A stretch of 64,000 nucleotides of DNA from Acidimicrobiaceae bacterium (GCA_003133665.1 PKYK01000037.1:1-64000); one strand, 5' to 3'. Counted from the first letter of the stretch, positions 1-7,962 are shown. Notes: generated by a model not told the origin, from the sequence alone. A program made the numbers and translations.

Positions 1-93
1 GAGTGGTTCCTGCGCAACAAGCGCGCCGAGTGGGACGCCTATCGTGGCCAGGTCACGCCCTTTGAACTCGAGCGCTATCTTCCACTGCTGTGA
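1..93 (+). CDS. Glutamine synthetase family protein, C-terminal end (partial)
   Basis: The first 31 codons are open and end in TGA at 91-93. The peptide finishes with the motif TPFELERYLPLL, which resembles the C-terminus of GlnA-family glutamine synthetases (ATP-dependent glutamine formation from glutamate and ammonia, cytoplasmic). Only 30 residues are in the window, so the subfamily cannot be decided. The next gene is a GlnR-like regulator whose GTG overlaps this stop by 4 bp, which supports a nitrogen-assimilation assignment and translational coupling. Confidence 0.6.
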   Translation, partial: EWFLRNKRAEWDAYRGQVTPFELERYLPLL

Positions 94-788
94 GCATCGA
101 CGTCGTACTCTGCGTGCCCTCCTGCGAAGGGCCGGTCCGCAAGGCCTTCGAGGTCACGGGGGTGACGCCGGCCATTGCGAGCACCGGCCGCCTGAACGAA
201 ATCGCCGCTCTGGAGCCCGGCGACGGCTTCGCCGGCGCCGTCATCAACGCCGCAGCCTTCCCCTTCACCGAGGCGATGAATCTCTGTCGCCAGTTGCGCA
301 GCCGAGAGCGGGGCGTCGGTCCCATCATCTTGTTGCTCGATCACTACCAACTCGATGACCTGACGTTTCGCGAGGATCTCTTCGACGATTTCGTCGTCGG
401 TCCCTTCGACGTCAGTGAGCTCGCGACGCGCCTTCGACACCGGCTGCGCCGCGCCGGCAACGAGAGTGTGGCCCCTCGAGTGGAGCACGGGGGGCTGTCG
501 ATGAACCTCGAGACCTACCAGGCCTCGATAGCCGGGCGAGTGATGGACCTGACGTACATGGAGTACGAACTCCTGCGCTTCCTCGCGACCAACCCGCACC
601 GTGTCTTCACCCGTGAGACCCTGCTGAGTCGCGTCTGGGGCTACGAGTACTACGGTGGCGCGCGAACGGTGGACGTTCACGTTCGTCGACTGCGCGCGAA
701 GTTGGGCGAAGAGCACGCCCATCTCATTCAGACGGTTCGCTCCGTCGGCTACAAGTTCGGCATGAACGGCGACCGGGCGGCCGACTAG
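90..788 (+). CDS. GlnR-like orphan OmpR-family response regulator
   Basis: This 232-residue protein has an N-terminal receiver-like domain (about 1-120) and a C-terminal OmpR winged helix (about 135-228) with RVFTRETLLSRVWGYEYYGG and RTVDVHVRRLRAKLG. The receiver is atypical: where a phospho-accepting Asp is expected the sequence reads AVINAAAFPF, as in actinobacterial GlnR proteins, which act without a partner kinase. No kinase gene lies nearby. The GTG start overlaps the glutamine synthetase stop (GTGA). By analogy it would control nitrogen assimilation genes. The GlnR link is an inference from similarity and context; a generic OmpR regulator is the alternative. Confidence 0.75.
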   Translation: MSIDVVLCVPSCEGPVRKAFEVTGVTPAIASTGRLNEIAALEPGDGFAGAVINAAAFPFTEAMNLCRQLRSRERGVGPIILLLDHYQLDDLTFREDLFDDFVVGPFDVSELATRLRHRLRRAGNESVAPRVEHGGLSMNLETYQASIAGRVMDLTYMEYELLRFLATNPHRVFTRETLLSRVWGYEYYGGARTVDVHVRRLRAKLGEEHAHLIQTVRSVGYKFGMNGDRAAD

Positions 789-1150
789 TTCGCTGGCGCG
801 TGGGCCCAGAGTTCCACTTCGGCCCGCGCGCCCAGTGGCAACTGCGCCACCGCGACTGCGGAGCGGGTCGGGCGTGGCGGCGAGAATGCGTCGACCCAGA
901 CCTCGTTGCACGCGGCGAAGTCGTTCATGTCGACGAGGAAGAGCGTGGCCTTCACGACTTGGTCGAACGTCGCCCCGGCCTCGCCGAGCACCCGACGCGC
1001 GTTGATCAGGGCCTGGCGCAGCTGATCGGCCGCGCCGCCTTCGACCATGGTCGGTGAGTCGCGGCCGGGCAGCAGTCCTAACTGACCCGAGATGACCACC
1101 AGGTCACCGGCGCGGCGCCACGGCGAATAGGGACCCACGGGAGCGCTCAC
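785..1150 (-). CDS. RidA family enamine/imine deaminase
   Basis: The protein is 121 residues when started at the GTG giving VSAPVGPYSPWRRAG, which matches the usual RidA beginning and length. The track's longer N-terminus would run into the neighbouring gene. RidA proteins form trimers and hydrolyse reactive enamines or imines such as 2-aminoacrylate in the cytoplasm. The C-terminal stretch PTRSAVAVAQLPLGARAEVE fits the family signature with its conserved arginine. It lies 19 bp downstream of the Fe-S carrier gene on the same strand, so the two may share a transcript, and it converges with the GlnR-like gene with a 4-bp overlap at the 3' ends. Confidence 0.82.
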   Translation of the reverse strand: MSAPVGPYSPWRRAGDLVVISGQLGLLPGRDSPTMVEGGAADQLRQALINARRVLGEAGATFDQVVKATLFLVDMNDFAACNEVWVDAFSPPRPTRSAVAVAQLPLGARAEVELWAHAPAN

Positions 1151-1169
1151 GTTTGAGACCCGGCGACGG

Positions 1170-1544
1170 TTAGCTGAACGAGTTGCCGCAACCGCAGGTG
1201 CGCGTCGCGTTGGGGTTCGTGATGTGGAATCCGGCACCCTGCAGGCTGTCCGAGAAGTCCAGGGTCGAACCGTTCAGCAGCTCGGCACTCTGGGCGTCGA
1301 CGACGACCTTGACACCGGCGAATTCGCGGGTGACGTCGTCTTCGGCGAATTCGGAGTCGAAGAACATGTCGTAGTTGAAGCCGGAGCAGCCGCCGGCCTT
1401 TACCGCCACGCGCAGCGCCAGCACTTCATCGACGCCTTCGGCGGCGATCAGTTCGGCGACCTTGGCAACGGCGCCGTCGGTCAGCGTGATCGGGTCGATG
1501 TCCTTCTTGCTCAGGTTTACACTGGTGGTAGTCACGTTCGACAT
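1170..1544 (-). CDS. A-type iron-sulfur cluster carrier (ErpA/IscA/HesB family)
   Basis: This 124-residue protein has the three conserved cysteines of A-type carriers: one in GGCSGFNYDM and two in TCGCGNSF near the C-terminus. Such proteins pass Fe-S clusters to target enzymes. The start is the ATG at 1544 because AAGGAG lies 5 bases upstream; the track's longer start adds an unrelated 19 residues. The Mrp/ApbC-type Fe-S ATPase is divergent on the other side, so the two cluster-handling genes share an intergenic region of about 90 bp. Which paralog name applies cannot be told from sequence alone. Confidence 0.88.
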   Translation of the reverse strand: MSNVTTTSVNLSKKDIDPITLTDGAVAKVAELIAAEGVDEVLALRVAVKAGGCSGFNYDMFFDSEFAEDDVTREFAGVKVVVDAQSAELLNGSTLDFSDSLQGAGFHITNPNATRTCGCGNSFS

Positions 1545-1630
1545 GCGGCTCCTTCGAGAGTTCTGATATCCATGGTAGCGGTCGATTCCGCTCGTGAACA
1601 CCCCTAAAGAATGACCGTTAGCGTTCCTAC

Positions 1631-2770
1631 ATGACCGTCAGCGATGAACTGCGCGAACGCCTGGCCAAGGTGCTTGACCCGGAACTGGGGGCCTCCATCG
1701 TCGACCTGGGCATGATCGGCGATATCTCGGTCGACGGGGCGGGTCACGCCGTGGTGGCGGTGTCGCTCACCACGACGGGCTGCCCGCTGCGAATCCAGAT
1801 CGAGCGCGACGTCCGAGAAGCCGCACTGTCGCTCGACGGCGTCACGAGCGTGGAGCTCGCCATGGGGGTCCTCGACGCCGCCGCCCGGGGCACCCTGATG
1901 CGGCGGGCTCGGACCTTCGCCCAGGAACGAGCGCCCCAGACCTCGATCCCCCCGCAGGCACCGGTGCTGATGATTGCCTCGGGCAAGGGCGGGGTCGGCA
2001 AGTCGTCGGTCACCGCCAACCTGGCCGTCGCCCTCGCCCAGACGGGTCGAACGGTCGGCGTCCTGGATGCCGACGTCTGGGGCTTCTCATTGTCACGACT
2101 CCTCGGCGTCCGCGGCGACGTGCAGGCGCGCGGGGGCAAGATGCAGCCCCTCGAACGGGCCATCGGCACGGGAAAGATCAGAGTCCTGTCGATGGGACTG
2201 CTCGCCGACGAGGACCAGGCGTTGCTGTGGCGCGGCCTCATCGTGCAAAAGGCCGTGGCCCAATTCATCGAAGACGCGAACTGGTCGGGGATCGACTACT
2301 TGCTGATTGACACGCCGCCGGGAACCGGCGACATCGCCATGACGTTGGCTCGCCTCTTGCCCCAGATGGGTCAGCTCGTGGTCACGACTCCCTCGCCCGC
2401 GGCCCAGCAAGTGGCCGCTCGCGCGGCCGACTTCGCGCGCAAGTCAAACATCCGAGTCCTTGGCGTTATCGAGAACATGAGCGTCCTGACCTGCTCGTGC
2501 GGACAACGTCACCATCTCTTCGGTGAGGGAGGGGGTCGCGACCTGGCCCAGCAGTTGGGCGTACCGCTACTGGCCGAAATCGCCCTCCTACCCGAGATCG
2601 GCGTTGGCGGTGACACCGGACAGCCGGCCGTGCTTCACGAAGGAAATGACGGAGCCTTCCATCAGTTGGCCCAGCGCATCCTGAACGACGTCGCGCCACC
2701 GGTCGGGGCGCAGGGTTGCACGGCTCGGTTGCTCGACGCGCTCGAGCGGGCCGTCGACTCCCCCCTCTAG
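1631..2770 (+). CDS. Mrp/NBP35 family P-loop ATPase (ApbC-like Fe-S carrier)
   Basis: The 379-residue protein has an N-terminal MIP18/DUF59 domain (about 1-85) followed by a Mrp ATPase domain. The deviant Walker A ASGKGGVGKSSVTAN sits near residues 117-130 and the DTPPGTGD motif follows further on. A CxC pair in VLTCSCGQRHH around residue 285 matches the cluster-binding cysteines of ApbC/NBP35 proteins. The family binds and transfers Fe-S clusters in an ATP-dependent way. It is divergent from the A-type carrier. The last residues overlap by 4 bp with the convergent Nudix gene. Confidence 0.9.
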   Translation: MTVSDELRERLAKVLDPELGASIVDLGMIGDISVDGAGHAVVAVSLTTTGCPLRIQIERDVREAALSLDGVTSVELAMGVLDAAARGTLMRRARTFAQERAPQTSIPPQAPVLMIASGKGGVGKSSVTANLAVALAQTGRTVGVLDADVWGFSLSRLLGVRGDVQARGGKMQPLERAIGTGKIRVLSMGLLADEDQALLWRGLIVQKAVAQFIEDANWSGIDYLLIDTPPGTGDIAMTLARLLPQMGQLVVTTPSPAAQQVAARAADFARKSNIRVLGVIENMSVLTCSCGQRHHLFGEGGGRDLAQQLGVPLLAEIALLPEIGVGGDTGQPAVLHEGNDGAFHQLAQRILNDVAPPVGAQGCTARLLDALERAVDSPL

Positions 2771-3606
2771 TCGTCGAATCCCTCGTCGCCCGGAATCAAG
2801 ATCTCGATCACCCCGTCACGAGCGACGATGCGCGGCTCGATGCGCGGAATCGCGGTGAGCGAATTCGCGTACGCCAGGACCTCGTGCGACGACGAGAAGT
2901 GGGCGATGTCCTGGAGGTTTCGGATGGTCGGGAAGATCATCTCCAATTCACCACGTTCGTGGGCCGCCAACGCGTCGACGGGGCGCACCCACTGATCGGC
3001 CACGGTCTCGCCCGCGTCATGGGCCGCCGTCTGGTCGAGCGGCGCCATCGCGACGAAGAACCTCGTGTCGAAACGGCGTGGCGGCCCCACGGGGGTTACC
3101 CAATGGGCCAGGTAGGCCAGGCCGCGGAGATCGAGAGACATCGCTTCGCGGTCCATCATCTCGACGAACCCCATCGTTGCGCCATTGATGGCCCGACGAT
3201 GAGCCGCCATGCGGTGGATCACCTCGGGGCTGTCGAAGTGAAAGGGCTCGCCACGTTCGTCGCAGGCCACGAGCAGTCCGGCCTCTTCGAAGAGTTCGCG
3301 CAGGCACGCGACGTAGTAGGCGAGTCCGCCACTGTCGAGATTGAGCCGCTTCGAGGCCTCGCCGTCGCTCAGACCGAACGCCAGGCGCTGCGCTGGGGGA
3401 CCCGCGTCGGCCGCGTCGACGCCGCCGCCGGGAAAGACGTAGGCGCCCCCGACGAAATCGCTGTTCAAATTCCGGCGAAGCATCAGCACCTCAAACCCTT
3501 CGGGGCCATCGCGCAGGGTCAGGACCGTGGCCGCCGGCCGCGGCGTCAGAATATGTTCCACAAGGCAAACTACCCAAGACCATGACCCGAAATCATCACG
3601 GGCCAT
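2767..3606 (-). CDS. Nudix hydrolase family protein
   Basis: The protein carries a Nudix fold: it opens with TPRPAATVLTLRDG, has VFPGGGVD, and later RELFEEAGLLV, so the two parts of the Nudix box are separated by an insertion of about 45 residues, as in the CoA-pyrophosphatase/NUDT19-like group. The substrate is not predictable. The track start (ATG at 3606) gives 279 residues; the GTG at 3561 (VEHILTPRP) is a likely alternative that trims 15 residues. Divergent from the DUF929 gene. Confidence 0.8.
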   Translation of the reverse strand: MARDDFGSWSWVVCLVEHILTPRPAATVLTLRDGPEGFEVLMLRRNLNSDFVGGAYVFPGGGVDAADAGPPAQRLAFGLSDGEASKRLNLDSGGLAYYVACLRELFEEAGLLVACDERGEPFHFDSPEVIHRMAAHRRAINGATMGFVEMMDREAMSLDLRGLAYLAHWVTPVGPPRRFDTRFFVAMAPLDQTAAHDAGETVADQWVRPVDALAAHERGELEMIFPTIRNLQDIAHFSSSHEVLAYANSLTAIPRIEPRIVARDGVIEILIPGDEGFDD

Positions 3607-3647
3607 CGGTCCACTAAGTTTGAGTGAACCAGATCACAAGGAGCACC

Positions 3648-4583
3648 GTGGCCAAGTCCGCCGCAACAAAGAATCCCGCCGCCAAATCCACGAAAGCCAC
3701 CAGTGGCCGCCCGGCCGGCCTGTTCACCTGGCTCGCCGTTGGTCTGGTCGTGGTGGTGGTGGCCACGCTGGTCATCATCAAGGTCACGACCGGTTCTTCC
3801 ACGCCGGGCAACTCAAGCTTTCAGCCGGCCGACGCCGCGACCGTTGCCGAATTGACGAAGATCCCCGCTTCGGTCTTCAACACCGTCGGCGTCACGTCGC
3901 CGGTCGCCACGATAACCGCCCCGATCCCCCTGAAGGGCCAGCCCGCTCTGACGGGCAAGTCCAGCACTGGTGCGACGTTGCCCAAAGTCTTCTACCTCGG
4001 TGGCGAGTACTGCCCGTTCTGCGCCGCCCAGCGTTGGTCAACCATCATTGCCCTCAGCCGCTTCGGCACATGGTCGGGCCTCGGTAACATGGCCAGTTCG
4101 ACGCTGACGGGCGAGATCTACCCGGGAACGCCGACGTTCACCTTCGTCAAGGCCACCTACAAGTCCAAGTACCTGGTGTTCTCGGGAGTCGAGCAGTACA
4201 ACAACGTCTTCAACACCGCGCTGAACTTCTATTCACCACTCCAGAAGCCAACGGCCGCGGAGCGCGCGAATTTCAAGAAGTACGACACGTCAAAGTACAT
4301 ACCGGGGATCACGGCCCAGCAGGACTACTCCATTCCGTACATGTCAATCGGGAATAGATTCCTCATCTCGGGTTCCAGTTACACGCCAGCCACCTTGGCG
4401 AATCTGACGCGTGCCCAAATTGCGTCCGGACTCAGTGACCCCACCAGTCCGGTCACGGATGCGATCATTGCCTCGGCGAACTACCAAGCGGCCGCCTTCT
4501 GCTCGTTGACGAAGAACCAGCCTGGCAACGTGTGCACGAGCGGGGGCGTGATGGCAGCAAGGAAGGCAATGGGACTTAAGTGA
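3648..4583 (+). CDS. DUF929 membrane-anchored thioredoxin-like protein
   Basis: With the GTG at 3648, preceded by AAGGAG at 3638-3643, the protein is 311 residues. It has a basic N-terminus, one membrane segment (LFTWLAVGLVVVVVATLVII, about 25-45) and an extracytoplasmic domain with GGEYCPFCAAQRW (cysteines about 122 and 125), a thioredoxin-type CxxC. DUF929 proteins are thought to act in extracellular thiol-disulfide exchange. The next gene is a VKOR homologue overlapping by 4 bp, the usual partner that re-oxidises a DsbA-like protein. The function is inferred from that pairing; the substrate proteins are unknown. Confidence 0.85.
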   Translation: MAKSAATKNPAAKSTKATSGRPAGLFTWLAVGLVVVVVATLVIIKVTTGSSTPGNSSFQPADAATVAELTKIPASVFNTVGVTSPVATITAPIPLKGQPALTGKSSTGATLPKVFYLGGEYCPFCAAQRWSTIIALSRFGTWSGLGNMASSTLTGEIYPGTPTFTFVKATYKSKYLVFSGVEQYNNVFNTALNFYSPLQKPTAAERANFKKYDTSKYIPGITAQQDYSIPYMSIGNRFLISGSSYTPATLANLTRAQIASGLSDPTSPVTDAIIASANYQAAAFCSLTKNQPGNVCTSGGVMAARKAMGLK

Positions 4584-5053
4584 GTCGAACGGCCCTCAAC
4601 GTTCCGCGTTGGGCCGTCACCTCATCGTTCCTACTGAGCCTTGTCGGCCTCGGCCTCTCGGTCTACATGACGATCGCCCACTTCGATGGGACCCAGATCC
4701 TGGCCTGTCCGACGAACAGTGTTCTCAACTGCGCCGTCGTCACGACCTCGGCGCAGTCCTATTTCCTCGGCATGCCGGTCGCCCTCCTCGGTCTGGGCAA
4801 CTTCACCGTCATGGCCGCACTGAACTCGCCGTGGGGTTGGCGGGCCAAGCCCTACTGGCTACACGTTGCTCGATTCGTGATCGCCATTGGCGCAATGGTG
4901 TTCATACTGTGGCTGATCGGTGCCGAACTGCTGATTATCAATCACATCTGTCTGTGGTGCACCGGGGTACACATCGTGACTTTCGCACTGCTCATCGTGT
5001 TGTCACTCGTGTGCCCCACGCAACTGGGTTGGGCACGCTCAGTGGCGGAGTAG
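4580..5053 (+). CDS. Vitamin K epoxide reductase (VKOR) family membrane protein
   Basis: The protein has 157 residues with four or five hydrophobic helices. Key cysteines are C43 and C51 (around VLNCAVVTT) and the CLWC pair at 124-127, the arrangement of bacterial VKOR, which oxidises quinone-linked disulfides and recharges DsbA-like oxidases. The GTG start overlaps the TGA of the DUF929 thiol protein (GTGA), so the two are probably translated together as an oxidative folding pair at the membrane. The 3' end overlaps the convergent whiB gene by 15 bp. Confidence 0.93.
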   Translation: MSRTALNVPRWAVTSSFLLSLVGLGLSVYMTIAHFDGTQILACPTNSVLNCAVVTTSAQSYFLGMPVALLGLGNFTVMAALNSPWGWRAKPYWLHVARFVIAIGAMVFILWLIGAELLIINHICLWCTGVHIVTFALLIVLSLVCPTQLGWARSVAE

Positions 5054-5287
5054 AACGCGGCGCTCGACCTCATTGAGTCCGCCCCAGACTCCGTGCGACT
5101 CGTGTCGCTCTAGCGCGCTCGCGAGACACTCCTCACGAACTGCGCAGCCGGCACAGATCTTCTTGGCCACGATCTCGCGTTCGAGTCGATCCTCTTTGCG
5201 TTCATTGGCCTCGGGTGGGAAGAAGAGAGAGCCCTCGCTGCCGCGACAGGCCGCCAGCTCCGTCCACCCCAGTGGAGTAATCGCCAT
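5039..5287 (-). CDS. WhiB-family Fe-S transcriptional regulator
   Basis: This 82-residue protein has the four WhiB cysteines (C14, C45, C48, C54; spacing C-X30-C-X2-C-X5-C) that bind a 4Fe-4S cluster, followed by the GVWGGLNEVERR turn that contacts sigma factor, and a short basic tail. WhiB proteins are confined to actinobacteria and their phages and respond to redox or nitric oxide. The subclass cannot be fixed from this sequence. It is a stand-alone gene convergent with the VKOR gene. Confidence 0.93.
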   Translation of the reverse strand: MAITPLGWTELAACRGSEGSLFFPPEANERKEDRLEREIVAKKICAGCAVREECLASALERHESHGVWGGLNEVERRVLLRH

Positions 5288-5417
5288 GGTCCGCCCCCCC
5301 CAGATTCGACCTAGGACCGCAGATTAACCACTCGCGGGTCTCCGAGGCAAGACGACTTTTTCGGCTGGAAAATCCACTGTCTCTGAGCGAAATCGCGTCT
5401 CCGCTACGCTGAACCTC

Positions 5418-5849
5418 GTGGCCACAGTACTTATAGCGAGCGACCTTTCGTCACTGCGACACGAGTTGCGGACCATGCTCGAGGGCCCCGATCTACTCAT
5501 CGAAGAGGTTTCCAGCGGGCCCGAAGTGGTGGCTCGCGTCAAGGAGGGCGGCGTCGACCTCGTGGTCGTGGACCTGCAAATCGGTTCGATGGGCGCCATG
5601 GCCATCTGCATGGAACTTCGTCACGAGGAGTCGTACGGGGCAGCCGACCCGGTATCGGTGCTCATGCTGCTCGACCGACGACCCGACGTCTTTCTCGCGC
5701 GACGCAGCGGTGCTGAGGGGTTTGTCGTGAAACCACTTGATCCCCAACGAGTCCGTGCGGCGGTGCGCGCATTACTCCGGGGTGAGAGCTACGAAGATGA
5801 ATCACTGCGGCCCGCCACTGTTCGCGTCGGTGGTGCCAACGCGAAATGA
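5418..5849 (+). CDS. Single-domain response regulator receiver protein
   Basis: This 143-residue protein is a CheY-like receiver with no output domain. The phospho-acceptor site is in VDLVVVDLQIG and the conserved lysine in GFVVKPLDP. The GTG start gives MATVLIASD. It ends inside the start of the next gene (ATGA overlap), a CBS/CorC-like protein, so the two are coexpressed. No histidine kinase is adjacent. The output could be protein-protein signalling; the target is not visible. Confidence 0.8.
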   Translation: MATVLIASDLSSLRHELRTMLEGPDLLIEEVSSGPEVVARVKEGGVDLVVVDLQIGSMGAMAICMELRHEESYGAADPVSVLMLLDRRPDVFLARRSGAEGFVVKPLDPQRVRAAVRALLRGESYEDESLRPATVRVGGANAK

Positions 5850-6679
5850 GCGATTCACAACCTCCCACGTCGGGCCTCGCGCGGTTCCGCGCGCGTGTTG
5901 CTGGTCGGGTGGAATCGCGACCGCACTCGCCAGAGGCGAGTGCGATTCACGCCCGAGTCGACCAGTTGAGCAAACTCGAACTGCGCGACGTGATGACCCC
6001 ACGTGTTGACGTGGCCTTCCTCACCATTCCGGTCACGCCCGAAGCAATTGCCGAGGCGGTCCGAGACACCGGTCACTCCTGCTTCCCCGTCGTGAACGGA
6101 GACCTTGACGAAGTCGACGGCGTGCTCTTCGTCAATGACCTCTTTCGCAGCACGACCGTGAAGCGCGCAATCGGCGTTTCGCTGCCCACCGCCAACGAGA
6201 TCGCGCGCAAGATCCGCCGCCCCCTGATGCTCCCCGAAACGCTCGACCTGCTCGACAGCCTTACCGAAATGCGCGAACAGCGTCGCACCTTCGCCCTCGT
6301 GCTCGATGAGCATGGCGGCGTCGCCGGCGTTGTCTCGGTTCGCGACATTCTCGAACAACTGGTGGGTGACCTTAGCGACGAGTTTGACGAGGACGAAGAG
6401 CCAACCATCGTTCGGATCCGCGAAGATCGGTGGCTCGTCGACGGGCAGACACACGTGGACGAAGTTGAGAAGGAACTCGGTGTCGCCATTCCCGAAGGCG
6501 AGTACGTCACGATCGCCGGCTTCGTGCTGGACCTCGCCGGGGAGATCCCCGCCGCAGGAACGACCTACTCATACGGCGACTGGACGTTTCGAGTCCAATC
6601 CGTTGAACGTCGCCGCATTAGCGAGATAGTCATTGAGTATCATCCACCCGCTGACGACGACGAACTCGACATCGAATAG
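5846..6679 (+). CDS. CBS-domain / CorC-HlyC type protein without DUF21
   Basis: The protein is 277 residues with two CBS domains (about 45-105 beginning at LRDVMTPRVD, and 112-172) and a C-terminal CorC_HlyC domain (about 185-270). It has no membrane segments, so it is the short soluble CorC form, as opposed to the full DUF21-containing Mg/Co efflux protein. CBS pairs usually sense adenosine nucleotides. It overlaps the receiver gene by 4 bp. It is the last protein gene before the tRNA pair. Confidence 0.85.
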   Translation: MSDSQPPTSGLARFRARVAGRVESRPHSPEASAIHARVDQLSKLELRDVMTPRVDVAFLTIPVTPEAIAEAVRDTGHSCFPVVNGDLDEVDGVLFVNDLFRSTTVKRAIGVSLPTANEIARKIRRPLMLPETLDLLDSLTEMREQRRTFALVLDEHGGVAGVVSVRDILEQLVGDLSDEFDEDEEPTIVRIREDRWLVDGQTHVDEVEKELGVAIPEGEYVTIAGFVLDLAGEIPAAGTTYSYGDWTFRVQSVERRRISEIVIEYHPPADDDELDIE

Positions 6680-6738
6680 CCCGTTGGTCGAGGGGCTCCG
6701 TGCCGACTAGGATTATCGGGCTGCGAGGCAACTCGCTG

Positions 6739-6816
6739 CGGGCTGTAGCGCAGCTTGGTTAGCGCGCTGCGTTCGGGACGCAGAGGTCCCCGGTTCAAAT
6801 CCGGGCAGCCCGACCA
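6739..6816 (+). tRNA. tRNA-Pro (CGG)
   Basis: A full cloverleaf can be drawn: acceptor CGGGCTG pairing with CAGCCCG, D-stem GCGC/GCGC, anticodon stem CTGCG/CGCAG with loop TTCGGGA (anticodon CGG), T-arm CCCGG-TTCAAAT-CCGGG. The CCA end is encoded at 6814-6816. It lies 30 bp upstream of tRNA-Glu. Confidence 0.95.
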
Positions 6817-6845
6817 CCATGGCGTGAGCTGTGGCCGAAGTGCAG

Positions 6846-6918
6846 GCCCCCATCGTCTAGCGGCCTAGGACACCACCCTTTCAAGGTGGCGGCACGGGTT
6901 CGAATCCCGTTGGGGGTG
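6846..6918 (+). tRNA. tRNA-Glu (TTC)
   Basis: The cloverleaf has acceptor GCCCCCA with TGGGGGT (G1-U72 wobble, common in this tRNA), anticodon stem CCACC/GGTGG with loop CTTTCAA (anticodon TTC), and T-arm CGGGTTCGAATCCCG. CCA is not encoded. Its 3' part, plus three bases beyond, recurs at 19360-19404, which suggests it served as an integration site. Confidence 0.95.
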
Positions 6919-6921
6919 CGA
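6877..6921 (+). repeat. 45-bp direct repeat, tRNA-Glu copy (att-like, left)
   Basis: This stretch from the anticodon arm to just past the tRNA end matches 19360-19404 at 43 of 45 positions in the same orientation. It is the likely left attachment site of an old island; the intact tRNA is kept on this side, as is usual for integrations into tRNA 3' ends. Confidence 0.7.
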
Positions 6922-6985
6922 CTGACCTTTCCGCTTTGACGGACTGAGGTCTTCATCACTCGATCACGTTTCACCAATTGCTGAT

Positions 6986-7552
6986 CTACTTCGATACTTG
7001 GCTTGGTTTCGAATACGGATCAACCGGAGATTGGTGACTCTCACCTTCTGGATTTGGCCCGCTGAAGCGCAGAACGAGAAGTCCTAGAAGAAGGGTAAGG
7101 ACCACCCCGACTCCAACACCCAACGAAAGAAGGGTGTTCTTAAAATCAGTTTGGGTAAGCGAGTTACTTAAGGTCAGATGTGCAGTTTCGCTCAAGATGT
7201 CGCGAACGCCCGCCAAGATTCCGATGACAAGAAATGGTCGCACAGGAAAGACGAAAGACCTAAGGTTCCCGAACACCGTGTGCGCAATATCGAGAAGAAT
7301 GATGACTACCAGAATGTTGTCGATGGCGACCACCACTGTCTGAGGAAACGTTCCCCAATGGCTGAAGAAGTGCGCGACGGCGCGTACAAGGACAACACTC
7401 GCGACAGCGAGCAGGCTGACCACGATTGCATACTCAATTGCGATGATCAGACGACGGATTAAGACATCTGCCCGACGGTCAATCGTTAACCACACAGTTC
7501 GAGTCTTCACCATGTGAGGGAACGATAGCGGCACACGATCGCTCATGTCCAC
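6986..7552 (-). CDS. PsiE-like four-helix membrane protein
   Basis: The protein has up to 188 residues and four hydrophobic helices (IIAIEYAIVVSLLAVASVVL, VVVAIDNILVVIILLDIA, PFLVIGILAGVRDILS, LLSLGVGVGVVLTLLLGLLVL). The arrangement and the segment RPFLVIGILAGVRDIL resemble the phosphate-starvation-inducible PsiE family, whose biochemical role is unclear. Starts at 7552, 7546 or 7513 (MVKTRTVW) are possible. It is the first gene inside the suspected tRNA-Glu island and points back toward the tRNA. Confidence 0.65.
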   Translation of the reverse strand: MDMSDRVPLSFPHMVKTRTVWLTIDRRADVLIRRLIIAIEYAIVVSLLAVASVVLVRAVAHFFSHWGTFPQTVVVAIDNILVVIILLDIAHTVFGNLRSFVFPVRPFLVIGILAGVRDILSETAHLTLSNSLTQTDFKNTLLSLGVGVGVVLTLLLGLLVLRFSGPNPEGESHQSPVDPYSKPSQVSK

Positions 7553-7624
7553 GCCTAGTCATGGTCGAGTGACGCGACGTTCGCCTCAAGCGGGCGCCTT
7601 CGGACGAGCGCGTCTATCACCACG

Positions 7625-7654
7625 ACAACCACAACCACAACCACAACCACAACC
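7625..7654 (+). repeat. Hexanucleotide tandem repeat (ACAACC)5
   Basis: Five perfect tandem ACAACC units lie in a gene-free stretch upstream of block copy 1. No ORF of convincing coding quality crosses it. Confidence 0.9.
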
Positions 7655-7814
7655 AACAATCGCTTGCTCACGGTGCCCGAGCACATCGAGCATTGGCCCA
7701 TCGCACGGACGGCGGTCTACCTTCGCAGTACGTTTCCCGAGCCTCCAAAGACCCTGACGCAACTGCAGTCAAGACTTGGGGCGCCAGAGACTTCACTGAG
7801 CTACAGGCCTGCGG

Positions 7815-7962
7815 TTCTAATCCCCTCTGGGAGGTTAGATATGTCGAGGATTCCCAGCAATTGTCTCTTCTAATCACGCCCTTTGGTGAAATCTGCCAAG
7901 GCGTCGAGCCATCGCACCCATTCGATAATGGGAGTTTGAACGACAACCGCTGTGGGGTGCGA
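7815..7962 (+). repeat. 148-bp interspersed block, copy 1
   Basis: This block aligns end to end with 9168-9315 and 11622-11769, all 148 bp, and in part with 10988-11068. The left end is a hairpin-forming TCTAATCCCC...GGAGGTTAGA; the right end is GGAGTTTGAAC-ACAACCGCTGTGGGGTGCGA-like. Read on the minus strand the right part encodes HPTAVVVQTPIIEWVRWLDA and stops at TAG. The rest of 7553-8071 holds only the hexamer repeat and no supported gene. Confidence 0.85.

Noticed and set aside
7625-7654. ACAACC hexamer repeat as a CRISPR array
   Set aside because: Unit is six bases without spacers. No CRISPR-like repeat-spacer pattern was seen anywhere in the window.
7811-7840. GGTTCTAATCC in the blocks as a tRNA T-arm
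   Set aside because: It looks like GGTTCGAATCC, but the flanking bases do not form a T-stem, and no anticodon or acceptor arm can be built.
7815-7962. The 148-bp blocks as integron attC sites
   Set aside because: GTTAGAT fits the GTTRRRY core, but I could not find a matching RYYYAAC at the other end or the overall two-arm symmetry of attC, and gene orientations are mixed. No integron integrase is visible.
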